The position numbers and the translations under genes were made by a program. Source: Pseudomonas salomonii (GTDB lineage Bacteria; Pseudomonadota; Gammaproteobacteria; Pseudomonadales; Pseudomonadaceae). From it: DNA of 47,115 nucleotides. Location: assembly GCF_900107155.1 (NCBI RefSeq), contig NZ_FNOX01000023.1:1-47115 (forward strand), written 5' to 3'. Under the pieces are notes generated by a model. The model had not been told where the DNA came from, made no database searches, and saw only the letters and a list, made by a program, of their open reading frames with translations. Shown piece by piece: positions 29,107 to 37,519 of the stretch. Every line of letters starts with the position of its first letter. Within the stretch, counting starts at the first letter, position 1.

Positions 29107-29529
29107 TCAGGCCGTTCTGGCCGCAATCGCCTCCACTTCCACCAGCGCTCCCGGCAACGGCAATGCCACCACCTGCAACGCCGTGCGCGTGGGTTTGTTC
29201 GGCTGCTCGGGCGTGGCGAAGAACTGCGTGTAACCACGTTGCAACCCGGCGAAGTCGAGCTTGCCATCGGTCTCTTCGGCCCCCACCAGAAACACGCGCA
29301 ATTGCACGATATCGCCCAGGTCCAGGTCTTGCTGCTGGAGGATCTTGCGCAGTTTGTTGAACACCGACACCGTCTGCACTTCGGTGTTGCCGTAAACCCC
29401 TGGCACGTTCGGGTCGACCAGATCGGGCAAGGTGCCGCTGACGAAAATCAGGCTGGCCGAGGCCGGTACGGTGACGGTTTGCGAGATGGGAAAATCGCCG
29501 ACGCTGGTGCGTTGAATGCTGTCGCTCAT
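29107..29529 (-). CDS. RidA-family enamine/imine deaminase, last gene of the oxidase operon
   Basis: 140 residues, cytosolic trimeric family. The catalytic-type arginine R115 (PTRTALQV) and the following GALVEVEAIA strand are intact. RidA proteins hydrolyse the unstable imines released by amino-acid oxidases and PLP enzymes. It is 11 bp downstream of the flavin amine oxidase gene, so hydrolysis of that enzyme's imine product is a natural role, though inferred. It is the sixth gene of a minus-strand operon that starts at 36227. Confidence 0.88.
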   Translation of the reverse strand: MSDSIQRTSVGDFPISQTVTVPASASLIFVSGTLPDLVDPNVPGVYGNTEVQTVSVFNKLRKILQQQDLDLGDIVQLRVFLVGAEETDGKLDFAGLQRGYTQFFATPEQPNKPTRTALQVVALPLPGALVEVEAIAARTA

Positions 29530-29540
29530 GGTAGTGCTCC

Positions 29541-31124
29541 TCAGGAGGCGGCGAGTGCCGCACGCTGTTGTTGTTGGGTAACGCGCTCAGCCAGTTGCGC
29601 AATCACATGGCGCGCCGAGTTGGCTGCCGATTCCTGCCAGATGCCCACACCGCTTTGCACCAGACCGTCGCCGGCGAAGTACACGCGGCCGTGGGCCTGC
29701 TCGAGCAAGGCACTGGCATCGGCCGGGAAGTGTTCGCGTTGCAACCATGGGCCTTCGCTGTAGGGGATCTGCTCCCAGGACACCGCCAGCGGGTGGCGCA
29801 GGTGTTTTGAATAACCCGGATGCAGCAGCTCCACGGCTTCTTTGGACGTGGCGTACTGCTGGTCGAACGGCTTGGCGCCAAACACGTCGGCGCCCTCCCC
29901 GGTCACGTAGCCGGCCACCAACAAGCCGTCGCGGGTGTTGAGGTCGTTGCTCGGGTACCACAGCAGACGCGCCGGGTGTTCGATCCACGACAGGCCGCCA
30001 TAGGTGCGGTAGTCGGTTTCCCAGAAGCGCGGCGATTGCCACGCCACTTTGGTCGCCTGATCGCTGCGGGTGCTGAGCAAAGCGGCTTTGACCGGGTCGC
30101 TGAAGTCGGTATCGAGTTTGGCCAGCAGCGGCAACGGCAAGGTCGAGACCAGGTAATCGGCGCGCACCACCTGTTCGCGGCCGCTGAGCTGGTCGTGGTA
30201 GGTCACCGCCACGCCGTCTTCAAGCTGGCGGATCTGCCGCACCTGGGCGCCCAGTTGCACGTGCTCGCGCACGCGTTGGTAGAAGGCGTCGGTGATGCGG
30301 TCCATGCCACCGACGGGTTGGAACATGGTGGCGGAAAATTCCGGGAATTCGGTGTGCAATAACGCGCCCCACAACTCCGGATGCAGCAGCCGGCCCAGCC
30401 CCAGCGGGCTGCGGCTGGCGGGGAGCGCGCCGGGGTGGGCAGGCGACTCCAGGTGGCCGGAGCGCAGGCTGCCTTCAAAAGCCAATTCCTGGGACAGGTC
30501 GCCATACACCTGCAAGAACGCCAGCAAACGCGTGCGCTCTTCACTGCTCAACACATCATCGAGGGCATCGCGCTGTACGGCTTTGGCCAGCAAGCCGGAC
30601 AGATGCCCGCGCGTGTCATTGATCGCCTGGCCGACGGTAAACGCCGACTGTTGCAGATCGGGTCGCACCTGGGCGCCGTGGCTGCTGTTGACCAGCACTT
30701 CCAGTGGCACACCCAGTTCGCTGCAATAGTCGAGAATCGTGCGGTGCTGGCTCGGAATCCTGGCGGGGCCGGCGTTGAAATACAGGCCGTTATCAAACGC
30801 TACGGTTTGCGTGCGGCCGTCCTTGTAGTCCACGCGGTCGCCATTGCGCAGGGTCCAGGTGCGCCCGCCCACGCGGTTGCGGGCCTCCAGTACTTGCACG
30901 CTGAAGCCGGCGCGGCTCAGCTCCAGTGCCGTCACCAACCCGGCGATCCCGGCGCCCAGCACCAGCACGCGGGTACCCTGCCCCAGACCAGGCTTGAGTT
31001 TCAGCGGTTGCGGGCGTCGATGTGACGACGGCCCCAACCCCAATACGGCCAGTGCATCCTTGACGGCCTTTTCACCGCCTACAGCGGCGATGCTCGACAG
31101 CGCTTCACGGCGTGTCAGTCCCAT
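29541..31124 (-). CDS. Flavin amine oxidase (L-amino-acid oxidase-like)
   Basis: 527 residues. The FAD-binding Rossmann motif VLVLGAGIAGLVTALEL (GAGIAG at 57-62) with E80, then GGRTW (86-90), and the C-terminal FAD motif VYFAGDGLVQSGVGIWQES mark the monoamine/L-amino-acid oxidase family. It would oxidise an amine or amino acid to an imine with release of hydrogen peroxide. The N-terminus LTRREALSSIAAVGG faintly resembles a twin-arginine signal, but charged residues break the hydrophobic part, so a cytosolic location is more likely. It lies between the ABC binding-protein gene (10 bp) and the ridA gene (11 bp). Confidence 0.85.
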   Translation of the reverse strand: MGLTRREALSSIAAVGGEKAVKDALAVLGLGPSSHRRPQPLKLKPGLGQGTRVLVLGAGIAGLVTALELSRAGFSVQVLEARNRVGGRTWTLRNGDRVDYKDGRTQTVAFDNGLYFNAGPARIPSQHRTILDYCSELGVPLEVLVNSSHGAQVRPDLQQSAFTVGQAINDTRGHLSGLLAKAVQRDALDDVLSSEERTRLLAFLQVYGDLSQELAFEGSLRSGHLESPAHPGALPASRSPLGLGRLLHPELWGALLHTEFPEFSATMFQPVGGMDRITDAFYQRVREHVQLGAQVRQIRQLEDGVAVTYHDQLSGREQVVRADYLVSTLPLPLLAKLDTDFSDPVKAALLSTRSDQATKVAWQSPRFWETDYRTYGGLSWIEHPARLLWYPSNDLNTRDGLLVAGYVTGEGADVFGAKPFDQQYATSKEAVELLHPGYSKHLRHPLAVSWEQIPYSEGPWLQREHFPADASALLEQAHGRVYFAGDGLVQSGVGIWQESAANSARHVIAQLAERVTQQQQRAALAAS

Positions 31125-31134
31125 GTCGATTCTC

Positions 31135-32058
31135 CTAGTCCGGCAGGCCCGGCGGGTTGATCAGCGAGGTGTCGACGCGCTCGATGTCCAGGCCCCAGCG
31201 TTGCAGCACCTGTTCGTATTGGCCGCCGGCAATCGCGCCTTGCAGGGCGGTGTGGATCGGCTGGATCAGGCCGTTGTCCTTGCGGGTGGTCACGGCAATA
31301 TCCGCCTTCAACGGCCAGCCGCCGTTCACCGTGCCCACCCGCTTGATGCCACCGGTGACCGCCGCCGAGTAGGCATACACCGAGTTGGGCCCGAACAGCG
31401 CATCGCTGCGACCGGACTGCACTGCCAGTTGCGCGGCGGCCTGGTCGTCGATGTATTGCAGGAGCGCAGGCTTGATACCGGCCTTTTCATTGGCCTCGTT
31501 CCAGGCCAGCAGGACCTTCTCCTGGTTGGTGCCGGAGCCGACGATGATCTTCAGCCCGGCGATGTCGGCGGCCTGTTTGATCTCGGTGATGTTGTTGGTG
31601 CTCTTGACGTAAAAGCCGAGCACATCCTGGCGATAGGTGGCGAAGTCAAAACGCTTCTTGCGCGCCTCGGTCACGGTGACGTTGCTGATCACCGCGTCGT
31701 ACTTGCCGGAGCTGACGCCCAGGGGCCAGTCCTCCCAACTGGTTTGCACCACATTGAGTTGCAGGCCAAGGCTGTCGGCCACCAACTGCGCGGTATCGGC
31801 TTCGCTGCCGATGGTGGTCTTGTCGTCGTTGGCGAGCAGCGCCAGCGGCGGCCCGGCCACGCCGGACACGGCGACGGTGAATTTGCCAGGCTGGGCGAAC
31901 TTGAAGCCCGGCGGGATCTGCGCGATCGCCGCTTCATTGCGCGGCACATGGATGCGCACCCGATCGGGGCTGAAATCCACCTGTTGCACGGCAAAAACCT
32001 GTTGCGCGGTACTCACGGCAAGCGTCAGCAAGGCCACGCGAGCAGTATTGATGAACAT
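31135..32058 (-). CDS. Amino-acid ABC transporter substrate-binding protein
   Basis: 307 residues. A signal peptide (ALLTLAVSTAQQVFA) is followed by a family-3 bacterial solute-binding fold: YDAVISNVTVTEARKKRFDFA is the characteristic hinge region, followed by LKIIVGSGTNQEK and SDALFGPNSVYAY. It is periplasmic and presents a polar amino acid or relative to the permease encoded upstream. The arginine in TVTEARKKRFDF fits carboxylate binding. The exact ligand is unknown. It is the fourth gene of the operon, 18 bp after the ATPase gene. Confidence 0.87.
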   Translation of the reverse strand: MFINTARVALLTLAVSTAQQVFAVQQVDFSPDRVRIHVPRNEAAIAQIPPGFKFAQPGKFTVAVSGVAGPPLALLANDDKTTIGSEADTAQLVADSLGLQLNVVQTSWEDWPLGVSSGKYDAVISNVTVTEARKKRFDFATYRQDVLGFYVKSTNNITEIKQAADIAGLKIIVGSGTNQEKVLLAWNEANEKAGIKPALLQYIDDQAAAQLAVQSGRSDALFGPNSVYAYSAAVTGGIKRVGTVNGGWPLKADIAVTTRKDNGLIQPIHTALQGAIAGGQYEQVLQRWGLDIERVDTSLINPPGLPD

Positions 32059-32076
32059 GGGCAGTCACTCCTTGAA

Positions 32077-32850
32077 CTAAAGCACCTTGCCCAGAAAGGC
32101 CACGGTGCGGGGATGTCGGGGTTGGCGAAACATCTGTTCGGGCGGGCCTTCTTCGATCAGTTGGCCGTCACACAGGAACACCACGTGGTCGGCCACCTCA
32201 CGGGCAAACCCGATTTCGTGGGTGACGATCACCAGGGTCACGCCCAGCTGGGTCAGGCCTTTGATCACGTCAAGCACTTCGCCCACCAGTTCCGGGTCGA
32301 GGGCTGAGGTGGGTTCATCGAACAGCAGCACTTTGGGGTCCAGCGCCAGCGCACGGGCGATGGCCACGCGCTGTTGCTGGCCGCCGGAGAGCTGGCGTGG
32401 GTAGGCCTCGAGTTTGTCGGCCAGGCCGACCTTGGCCAGCAGCTCGCAGGCCCTGGCCTGCGCCTCGGCCTTGCTCCAGCGCTTGTGGGCCAGCGGTGCT
32501 TCAGCGACGTTTTCCCAGGCGGTGAGGTGCGGGAACAGGTTGAAGTTCTGGAACACAAAACCCACGTCGATGCGGCGCTTGAGAATCTCGCGTTCTTTTA
32601 ATTCGTAAAGCAGGTCACCCTTGCGCCGATAGCCGACGTATTCACCGTCGATGGTGATGTGCCCGCTGTCGATTTTTTCCAGGTGGTTGATGGTGCGCAG
32701 CAAGGTGGATTTGCCCGAGCCGGACGGCCCGAGAATCACCGTGACCTTGCCGGGATCGATGGTCAGGTCGATGTCTTTCAACACCTGCTGGTTGCCAAAG
32801 CGTTTGCCCACGCCCTGGATCTGAATGCGCCCGGCGCGTGCTTCAGCCAT
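32077..32850 (-). CDS. Amino-acid ABC transporter ATP-binding protein
   Basis: 257 residues. Walker A GPSGSGKST, signature LSGGQQQRVAIARAL, Walker B VLLFDEPTSALDPE and switch histidine in VTHEIGFA are all intact, as in GlnQ/HisP-type polar amino-acid importers. The start at 32850 overlaps the permease gene by 8 bp and drops a non-conserved 25-residue extension. It powers the permease at 32843-33808. Confidence 0.9.
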   Translation of the reverse strand: MAEARAGRIQIQGVGKRFGNQQVLKDIDLTIDPGKVTVILGPSGSGKSTLLRTINHLEKIDSGHITIDGEYVGYRRKGDLLYELKEREILKRRIDVGFVFQNFNLFPHLTAWENVAEAPLAHKRWSKAEAQARACELLAKVGLADKLEAYPRQLSGGQQQRVAIARALALDPKVLLFDEPTSALDPELVGEVLDVIKGLTQLGVTLVIVTHEIGFAREVADHVVFLCDGQLIEEGPPEQMFRQPRHPRTVAFLGKVL

Positions 32851-33808
32851 GGGTTTTCTCCTTGAGCCAGCCGCGCAGGCGTTGCAGCGGTGTGGGCGGC
32901 AGCACCCGCGCCGTACCGCGCGCAAAGTGGCGCTCGACGTAGTACTGGGCGCTGGTCAGCACCGTGGTGATGATCAGGTACCACACGGTCGCCACCACCA
33001 GCAGCGGGATCACCGCCTGGGTGCGGTTGTAGATGACCTGCACGGTGTAGAACAGCTCCGGCAAGGCCAGCACGTAGACGATGGACGTGCCCTTGACCAA
33101 ACCGATGATTTCGTTGAACCCCGATGGCAGGATCGAGCGCAGCGCCTGGGGCAGGATGATGCGAAAAATCCGTCGCGAAGCCGGCAAACCAAGGGCCGCC
33201 GCCGCTTCATGCTGGCCGGCGTCCACGCCAATCAAACCGCCGCGAATGATCTCCGCCGCGTAGGCGGCCTGCATCAGGCTCAGGCCCAACACCGCCACGG
33301 TGAATTGGCTGAGCACATCCACGGTCGACCACTCGGCGAACACCACGCTGGTGAACGGTACGCCGAGCACGATGTGGTCATACAGGTAGGCAAAGTTGTA
33401 GAGGATGATCAGCACCAGCAGCGCCGGCATCGAGCGGAAAAACCAGATATAGCCCCAGGCCAACGCCGCCAGCAATGGCGAGCCCGACAGCCGTGCCAGC
33501 GCCAATGCCGTACCGAAGAGGATGCTGAACACGGTGCTGAGCAGCGTCAGCAGCAGCGTCTGGCCGAGGCCGCGCAGCACCGAGGCAGAAAAGAACCACT
33601 GGCCGAACACGCCCCACTCCCAACGCGGGTTGGTGGCCAGCGAGTGCACGATGGCGAGCAGCACCAGCGCGGCAAAGGTCGACCCGGCCCAGCGCCACGG
33701 GTGGCGGGCGGGCACCACTTGCAGGGCCTTGATCGGCGTTGCGACGCGGCGCTGGCGAACCGGGCTGACCTCGTCGATCAGGTCATAGGATTTGGCGACA
33801 ATGGGCAT
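32843..33808 (-). CDS. Amino-acid ABC transporter permease
   Basis: 321 residues, about six membrane helices plus an N-terminal cytosolic arm of ~40 residues. The family domain starts at LRGLGQTLLLTLLSTVFSILFG, and the ATPase-contact loop is EAAAALGLPASRRIFRIILPQALR. It is a single-permease system of the His/Glu/Gln group, so it probably works as a homodimer. Second gene of the operon, 25 bp after the TonB receptor gene. Confidence 0.9.
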   Translation of the reverse strand: MPIVAKSYDLIDEVSPVRQRRVATPIKALQVVPARHPWRWAGSTFAALVLLAIVHSLATNPRWEWGVFGQWFFSASVLRGLGQTLLLTLLSTVFSILFGTALALARLSGSPLLAALAWGYIWFFRSMPALLVLIILYNFAYLYDHIVLGVPFTSVVFAEWSTVDVLSQFTVAVLGLSLMQAAYAAEIIRGGLIGVDAGQHEAAAALGLPASRRIFRIILPQALRSILPSGFNEIIGLVKGTSIVYVLALPELFYTVQVIYNRTQAVIPLLVVATVWYLIITTVLTSAQYYVERHFARGTARVLPPTPLQRLRGWLKEKTHG

Positions 33809-33833
33809 GTTCTATTCCTCGCGGGTGGCGGCC

Positions 33834-36227
33834 TTAGAAGGCGTAAGTCAGCCGGGTGTAGTAGTACCCGCCGGTAAAACCGTAGGGCGAATAAGTGCCG
33901 TAGCTGGCGAGCATGGTGCTGCTCGGCACGCCTTGTTTCTTGGGGTAAAGGTCGAACAGGTTCTTGGCGCCGACGGCGATGTTGAGGGCTTTGGTGAGGT
34001 TGTAGCCAAGGTCGAGGTCGGTGATCCATTTGGCGCTGTAGACGCGGTCGAGGCTGCGGTCGGCAGAGACGTTGACCTCTTTGTAAGAACCGTAACGGGT
34101 CAGGGCCAGGTTGAGGTTGAAGCGGTCGATGCTCCAGTCGCCGCCGAGGATGAGTTTCGTCTTGGGCTGCACATCGGTGATCAGGCCACGGGCCTGACGG
34201 TCCATCAGGTCATAGGGCGTGCCGAGGATGTCGGTGGAGGCCTTGTAGTTGAGGATCTTGGTCTGGTTCCAGTTGAACGCCGCGGTCCACTTCAAGGCGC
34301 CGAACTGGCCAAGGTCCTGGTTGTAGTTGCTGACCAGGTCCAGGCCTTTGGTGCGGGTGTCGGCGCCGTTGATAAAGTACTGGCCGCCGGAGGTGGAGTT
34401 GATGCCATTGCTTTGCAGTACCTGGGTGACTTCGGGGCCGAGCAAGGTGCCGGTCAGAGTAATGCGGTCGCGCAGGTTGATCACGTAGGCGTCGGCGGTG
34501 AAGTTCAGGCGGTCGGTGGGCGTAAGGGTGAAACCCAGGCTGAAGTTGGTCGAGCGCTCGGGCTTCAACTCCTGGGCGCCGAGGGCTTTGGCCGCCGCCG
34601 AACCCACCGGCAATACGCCGTAGTTGATCGACTGATACACGCCGTCGACCACGCCATAGGTGGTGGAGCGCGCGCTGAACAGGCTGTTGGCCAGGGACGG
34701 CGCACGGAAGCCATTGCTGACGGTGGCGCGCACGGCAAATTGCGGGGTGAAATCGTAGCGCGTGGTCAGCTTGCCGCTGCGGGTGGCGCCGACGCCTTCG
34801 TTGTAATGCTCGTAGCGAAAGGCGGTGCCGATGTACCAGTCCGGCAGCGGGTTGAAGCCCACATCGATGTAGCTGGCGAGGCTGTTGCGCGAGGCGCTGC
34901 TTTCTTCATCCGGCGAAATGCCGTTGGTGACTTGCGCCCCGGATGACGCGCAGTTGCCCGGCGCCACGCAGTAGCCGCCATTGGCATAAGACGCGTAGTC
35001 ACCGGCCTGCACCTCATAGGTGTCGCGCCGATGCTCGAAACCGTAGGACAGGTCCAACGGTTTTTGCAGGCCCACATCAAAGCCACGCTTGAAGTCGAGG
35101 TTGGTGGTCAGCTCGGTGGAAATCCAGGTGCCGGAGGTAAAGCGGTTGGGCGTGTACTCGCCCAGCGACGGGTTCTGGTTGTGGGTGGTGCCCTGCTCCG
35201 CCTCGTTGCGCCCGTAGGTGGTGGACAAGTCCCAGTCCCACGCGCCGACGGTGCCTTTGCCGCCGAACGCGGCCTGAAAATCGTCCTCGTCGATGGACCA
35301 GGTGGGTGTGTACCCGGCCGGGTAGCCATTCGGCCCGGTGGTGATGGTGTTGGTGATGGTCGGCAGGCGGTAGTTCTGGCCCTGCTCGGCCTTGCGTCGC
35401 GAATAGGTGGTGAAGGAATACAGGCTCAGGCTGTCATCAATCGGCAGCTCGGCGTTGTAGCCCAGGGTCAGCAGGTTGGTCTTGGGCGTGCCGTAACCGC
35501 CGTAGGTCGCCCTGCCGGCCTGGTTGTAGGCTTGCTCATAGGTGTAGCCGTTGGCGCTGGCTTTGTTGTCGTCATTCTGGCTGCGGGCATCCAGGGCCAA
35601 TTGCACGACGCCGCCGTTGCCGATTTCAAACCCCTTGTTGAGGCTTTGCTGCACGGTTTGCTTCTTGCCGTCGTAGCCCTGGCCGACGTTGGTGACGGCG
35701 GTGCCGCTGGTATCGGCCTTGAGGATCACATTGATGACCCCGGCGATGGCATCCGAGCCGTACTGGGCGGCAGCGCCATCGCGCAGCACTTCCACATGGT
35801 CGATGGCGCTGATGGGGATCAGATCCAGGTCAGCCGGCGCCGCGCCGGTGTTGATGCCATTGATGTTCAACGTGCCGCTGGTGTGGCGGCGTTTGCCGTT
35901 GACCAGCACCAGCACTTCGGCAGCACTCAAGCCCCGCAGGTTGGGCGCACGGGCAATGCCGCTGGCGTCCCAGCCGGTTTTTTCCGGCAGGGTCAGCGAC
36001 GGGATCACCGCACTCAAGGCTTCCATCAAGCCAGGCTTGCCGGTGCTTTGCAGTTGCCTGGCGCTGACCACATCAATCGGCACCGGGCTGCTGGTGACGG
36101 TGCGCTGCTCGGCGCCACGGTTGCCGGTGACCACCACGGTGGACAAGGTGCTGTCGTCCTGAGCGGAGGCAGTGCCGGCCAACAGGGCCAGCGTGAGTGC
36201 GGCGGTGGGGGGTAAAACTGGTTTCAT
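33834..36227 (-). CDS. TonB-dependent outer-membrane receptor, first gene of the amino-acid import operon
   Basis: 797 residues. A signal peptide (LTLALLAGTASA) precedes a TonB-box-like STVVVTGN. The plug contains VLVLVNGKRRHTSGTLNING and DLIPISAIDHVEVLRDGAAAQYGSDAIAGVINVILK. A 22-strand barrel ends in aromatic YYYTRLTYAF. The NGKRRH-type plug belongs to a receptor group not restricted to siderophores. Co-transcription with an amino-acid ABC importer and an amine oxidase suggests an organic nitrogen substrate rather than iron. The start at 36227 gives a clean signal peptide. The longer ORF does not. Confidence 0.88.
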   Translation of the reverse strand: MKPVLPPTAALTLALLAGTASAQDDSTLSTVVVTGNRGAEQRTVTSSPVPIDVVSARQLQSTGKPGLMEALSAVIPSLTLPEKTGWDASGIARAPNLRGLSAAEVLVLVNGKRRHTSGTLNINGINTGAAPADLDLIPISAIDHVEVLRDGAAAQYGSDAIAGVINVILKADTSGTAVTNVGQGYDGKKQTVQQSLNKGFEIGNGGVVQLALDARSQNDDNKASANGYTYEQAYNQAGRATYGGYGTPKTNLLTLGYNAELPIDDSLSLYSFTTYSRRKAEQGQNYRLPTITNTITTGPNGYPAGYTPTWSIDEDDFQAAFGGKGTVGAWDWDLSTTYGRNEAEQGTTHNQNPSLGEYTPNRFTSGTWISTELTTNLDFKRGFDVGLQKPLDLSYGFEHRRDTYEVQAGDYASYANGGYCVAPGNCASSGAQVTNGISPDEESSASRNSLASYIDVGFNPLPDWYIGTAFRYEHYNEGVGATRSGKLTTRYDFTPQFAVRATVSNGFRAPSLANSLFSARSTTYGVVDGVYQSINYGVLPVGSAAAKALGAQELKPERSTNFSLGFTLTPTDRLNFTADAYVINLRDRITLTGTLLGPEVTQVLQSNGINSTSGGQYFINGADTRTKGLDLVSNYNQDLGQFGALKWTAAFNWNQTKILNYKASTDILGTPYDLMDRQARGLITDVQPKTKLILGGDWSIDRFNLNLALTRYGSYKEVNVSADRSLDRVYSAKWITDLDLGYNLTKALNIAVGAKNLFDLYPKKQGVPSSTMLASYGTYSPYGFTGGYYYTRLTYAF

Positions 36228-36480
36228 GACCACTCCAGGCTTTCCGAATCGCGAAGTCGGGCAGTCGCGCGGGCGGGCGCGGTGCTCGTTTTTCAGGGTG
36301 TCGCTGCGATGGGGAACTAGGTGTGGAGTGAGCGAGGGTTTTGAATCGGCAACATACGTTGAACTCCCTTCCAACGATTCTGCCGCGGGGTGTTTACCCG
36401 GTTATGGCGCGCAGAATCTGAATCACGCTGGGTACCATCCGAGGTCAGGGGTAGGCTGTTGCAATCAAACATAACGGAAT

Positions 36481-36570
36481 GGATTTCAAAAATATAATGC
36501 TATTTGGGCATAAGCTAATATTCTCTACTTTCATTATTTACGAATAACTTTATTCATATAAATAATGTTT
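36481..36570. other. Very AT-rich block upstream of the TonB/ABC/oxidase operon
   Basis: By hand count about 22% GC over 90 bp inside a GC-rich genome. It holds possible -10 hexamers on the minus strand (TATATT near 36493-36498, with TTAGCT 16 bp before it). It is likely the promoter/UP-element zone and a good target for MvaT-type silencing proteins. Between here and the receptor ATG (36228-36480) I see no gene. On the other side it abuts a palindromic repeat. Confidence 0.5.
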
Positions 36571-36577
36571 TCCTGCT

Positions 36578-36698
36578 GATCGTTCCCACGCTCCGCGTGG
36601 GAATGCCTCATGGGACGCTCCGCGTCCCGCCCTGCAACCGGCAACCTTGTGACGCGGAGCGTCACGGGCTGCATTCCCACGCGGAGCGTGGGAACGAG
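36578..36698. repeat. Nested palindromic intergenic repeat, second copy of the doublet
   Basis: Same structure as 208-340. Outer inverted units are TTCCCACGC-TCC-GCGTGGGAA and TTCCCACGC-GGA-GCGTGGGAA. The inner inverted pair here is GACGCTCCGCGTC (first base varies) and GACGCGGAGCGTC. It separates the fecE stop (26 bp away) from the AT-rich promoter block. A short extra GCGTGGGAA follows at 36705-36713. Confidence 0.85.
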
Positions 36699-36723
36699 CA
36701 TTGGCGCGTGGGAAGGAGCAGGG

Positions 36724-37515
36724 TCAGGCGTGGGTGCGGGTGCTTTTTTCCACCAGGCACATTGGCGTGCCGGAAACCGGCTCCTGCAGGATCTGCGCTT
36801 GCACGTCGAACACCTGGCGCATCAACTCGGCACTGATCACCTGGGCGGGCGCGCCATCGGCCACCAACTTGCCGGCGTGCATCACCGCCAGATGGTCGGC
36901 GTAGCGGCAGGCCTGGTTGATGTCGTGCAGTACGGTGATCACGGTTTTGCCCTCGGCGGCCAGTTCGCCCATCAGGTCGAGCAATTCGACCTGATGGCTG
37001 ATGTCGAGGTAAGTGGTGGGCTCGTCGAGCAGCACCACCGGCGCGTTTTGCGCCAGCACCATGGCTAGCCAGGCGCGCTGGCGCTGGCCGCCGGACAAAT
37101 CCGCCAACGCGCGGTCGGCGAGGTTGTCCAGCTCCAGGCGCTGCATGGCTTGGGTCACCTGGGCTTGATCGTTGCCACTCAGGCGCCCCCACAACGAGTT
37201 ATGCGGGCTGCGGCCATAGGCGACCAACTGGCGCACGCTGACGCCTTCGGGCACCGGCAATACCTGCGGTAAAAAGGCGATCTGCCGCGCCAGTTGGCGC
37301 GCGGACAGGCTGGCGTAGGCGTGGCCATCCAGGGTCAACTCGCCCTGGGTCGGCTTGAGGATGCGTGCAAACGCCTTGAGCAAGGTGGACTTGCCGCAGC
37401 CATTGGGGCCGATCAGAGCGGTGACGCGACCCGTCGGCGGTGTAAACGAAAGGCCCTGCACAATACGCGTGGCGCCGTAGCCGATGTCGAGTTGGTGTGC
37501 CTGCAGAATACTCAT
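36724..37515 (-). CDS. fecE: Fe(III)-dicitrate-type ABC importer ATP-binding protein
   Basis: 263 residues. Walker A GPNGCGKST, signature LSGGQRQRAWLAMVLAQ, Walker B VVLLDEPTTYLD and VLHDINQA are intact. Strings such as SSRQLAR-like SARQLARQ, YGRSPHNSLWGRLS and the end PVSGTPMCLV closely follow E. coli FecE. It energises the FecCD permease for a ferric-chelate. Last gene of fecBCDE, 4 bp after fecD. Confidence 0.9.
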   Translation of the reverse strand: MSILQAHQLDIGYGATRIVQGLSFTPPTGRVTALIGPNGCGKSTLLKAFARILKPTQGELTLDGHAYASLSARQLARQIAFLPQVLPVPEGVSVRQLVAYGRSPHNSLWGRLSGNDQAQVTQAMQRLELDNLADRALADLSGGQRQRAWLAMVLAQNAPVVLLDEPTTYLDISHQVELLDLMGELAAEGKTVITVLHDINQACRYADHLAVMHAGKLVADGAPAQVISAELMRQVFDVQAQILQEPVSGTPMCLVEKSTRTHA

Positions 37516-37519
37516 GTCA

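Noticed and set aside
30844..32307. 487-codon plus-strand frame across the oxidase, binding-protein and ATPase genes
   Set aside because: It spans three well-supported minus-strand genes and their junctions, with His/Gln-rich shadow composition.
35031..36215. 394-codon plus-strand frame opposite the TonB receptor
   Set aside because: Low-complexity valine/glycine/alanine shadow of the receptor. No start signal.
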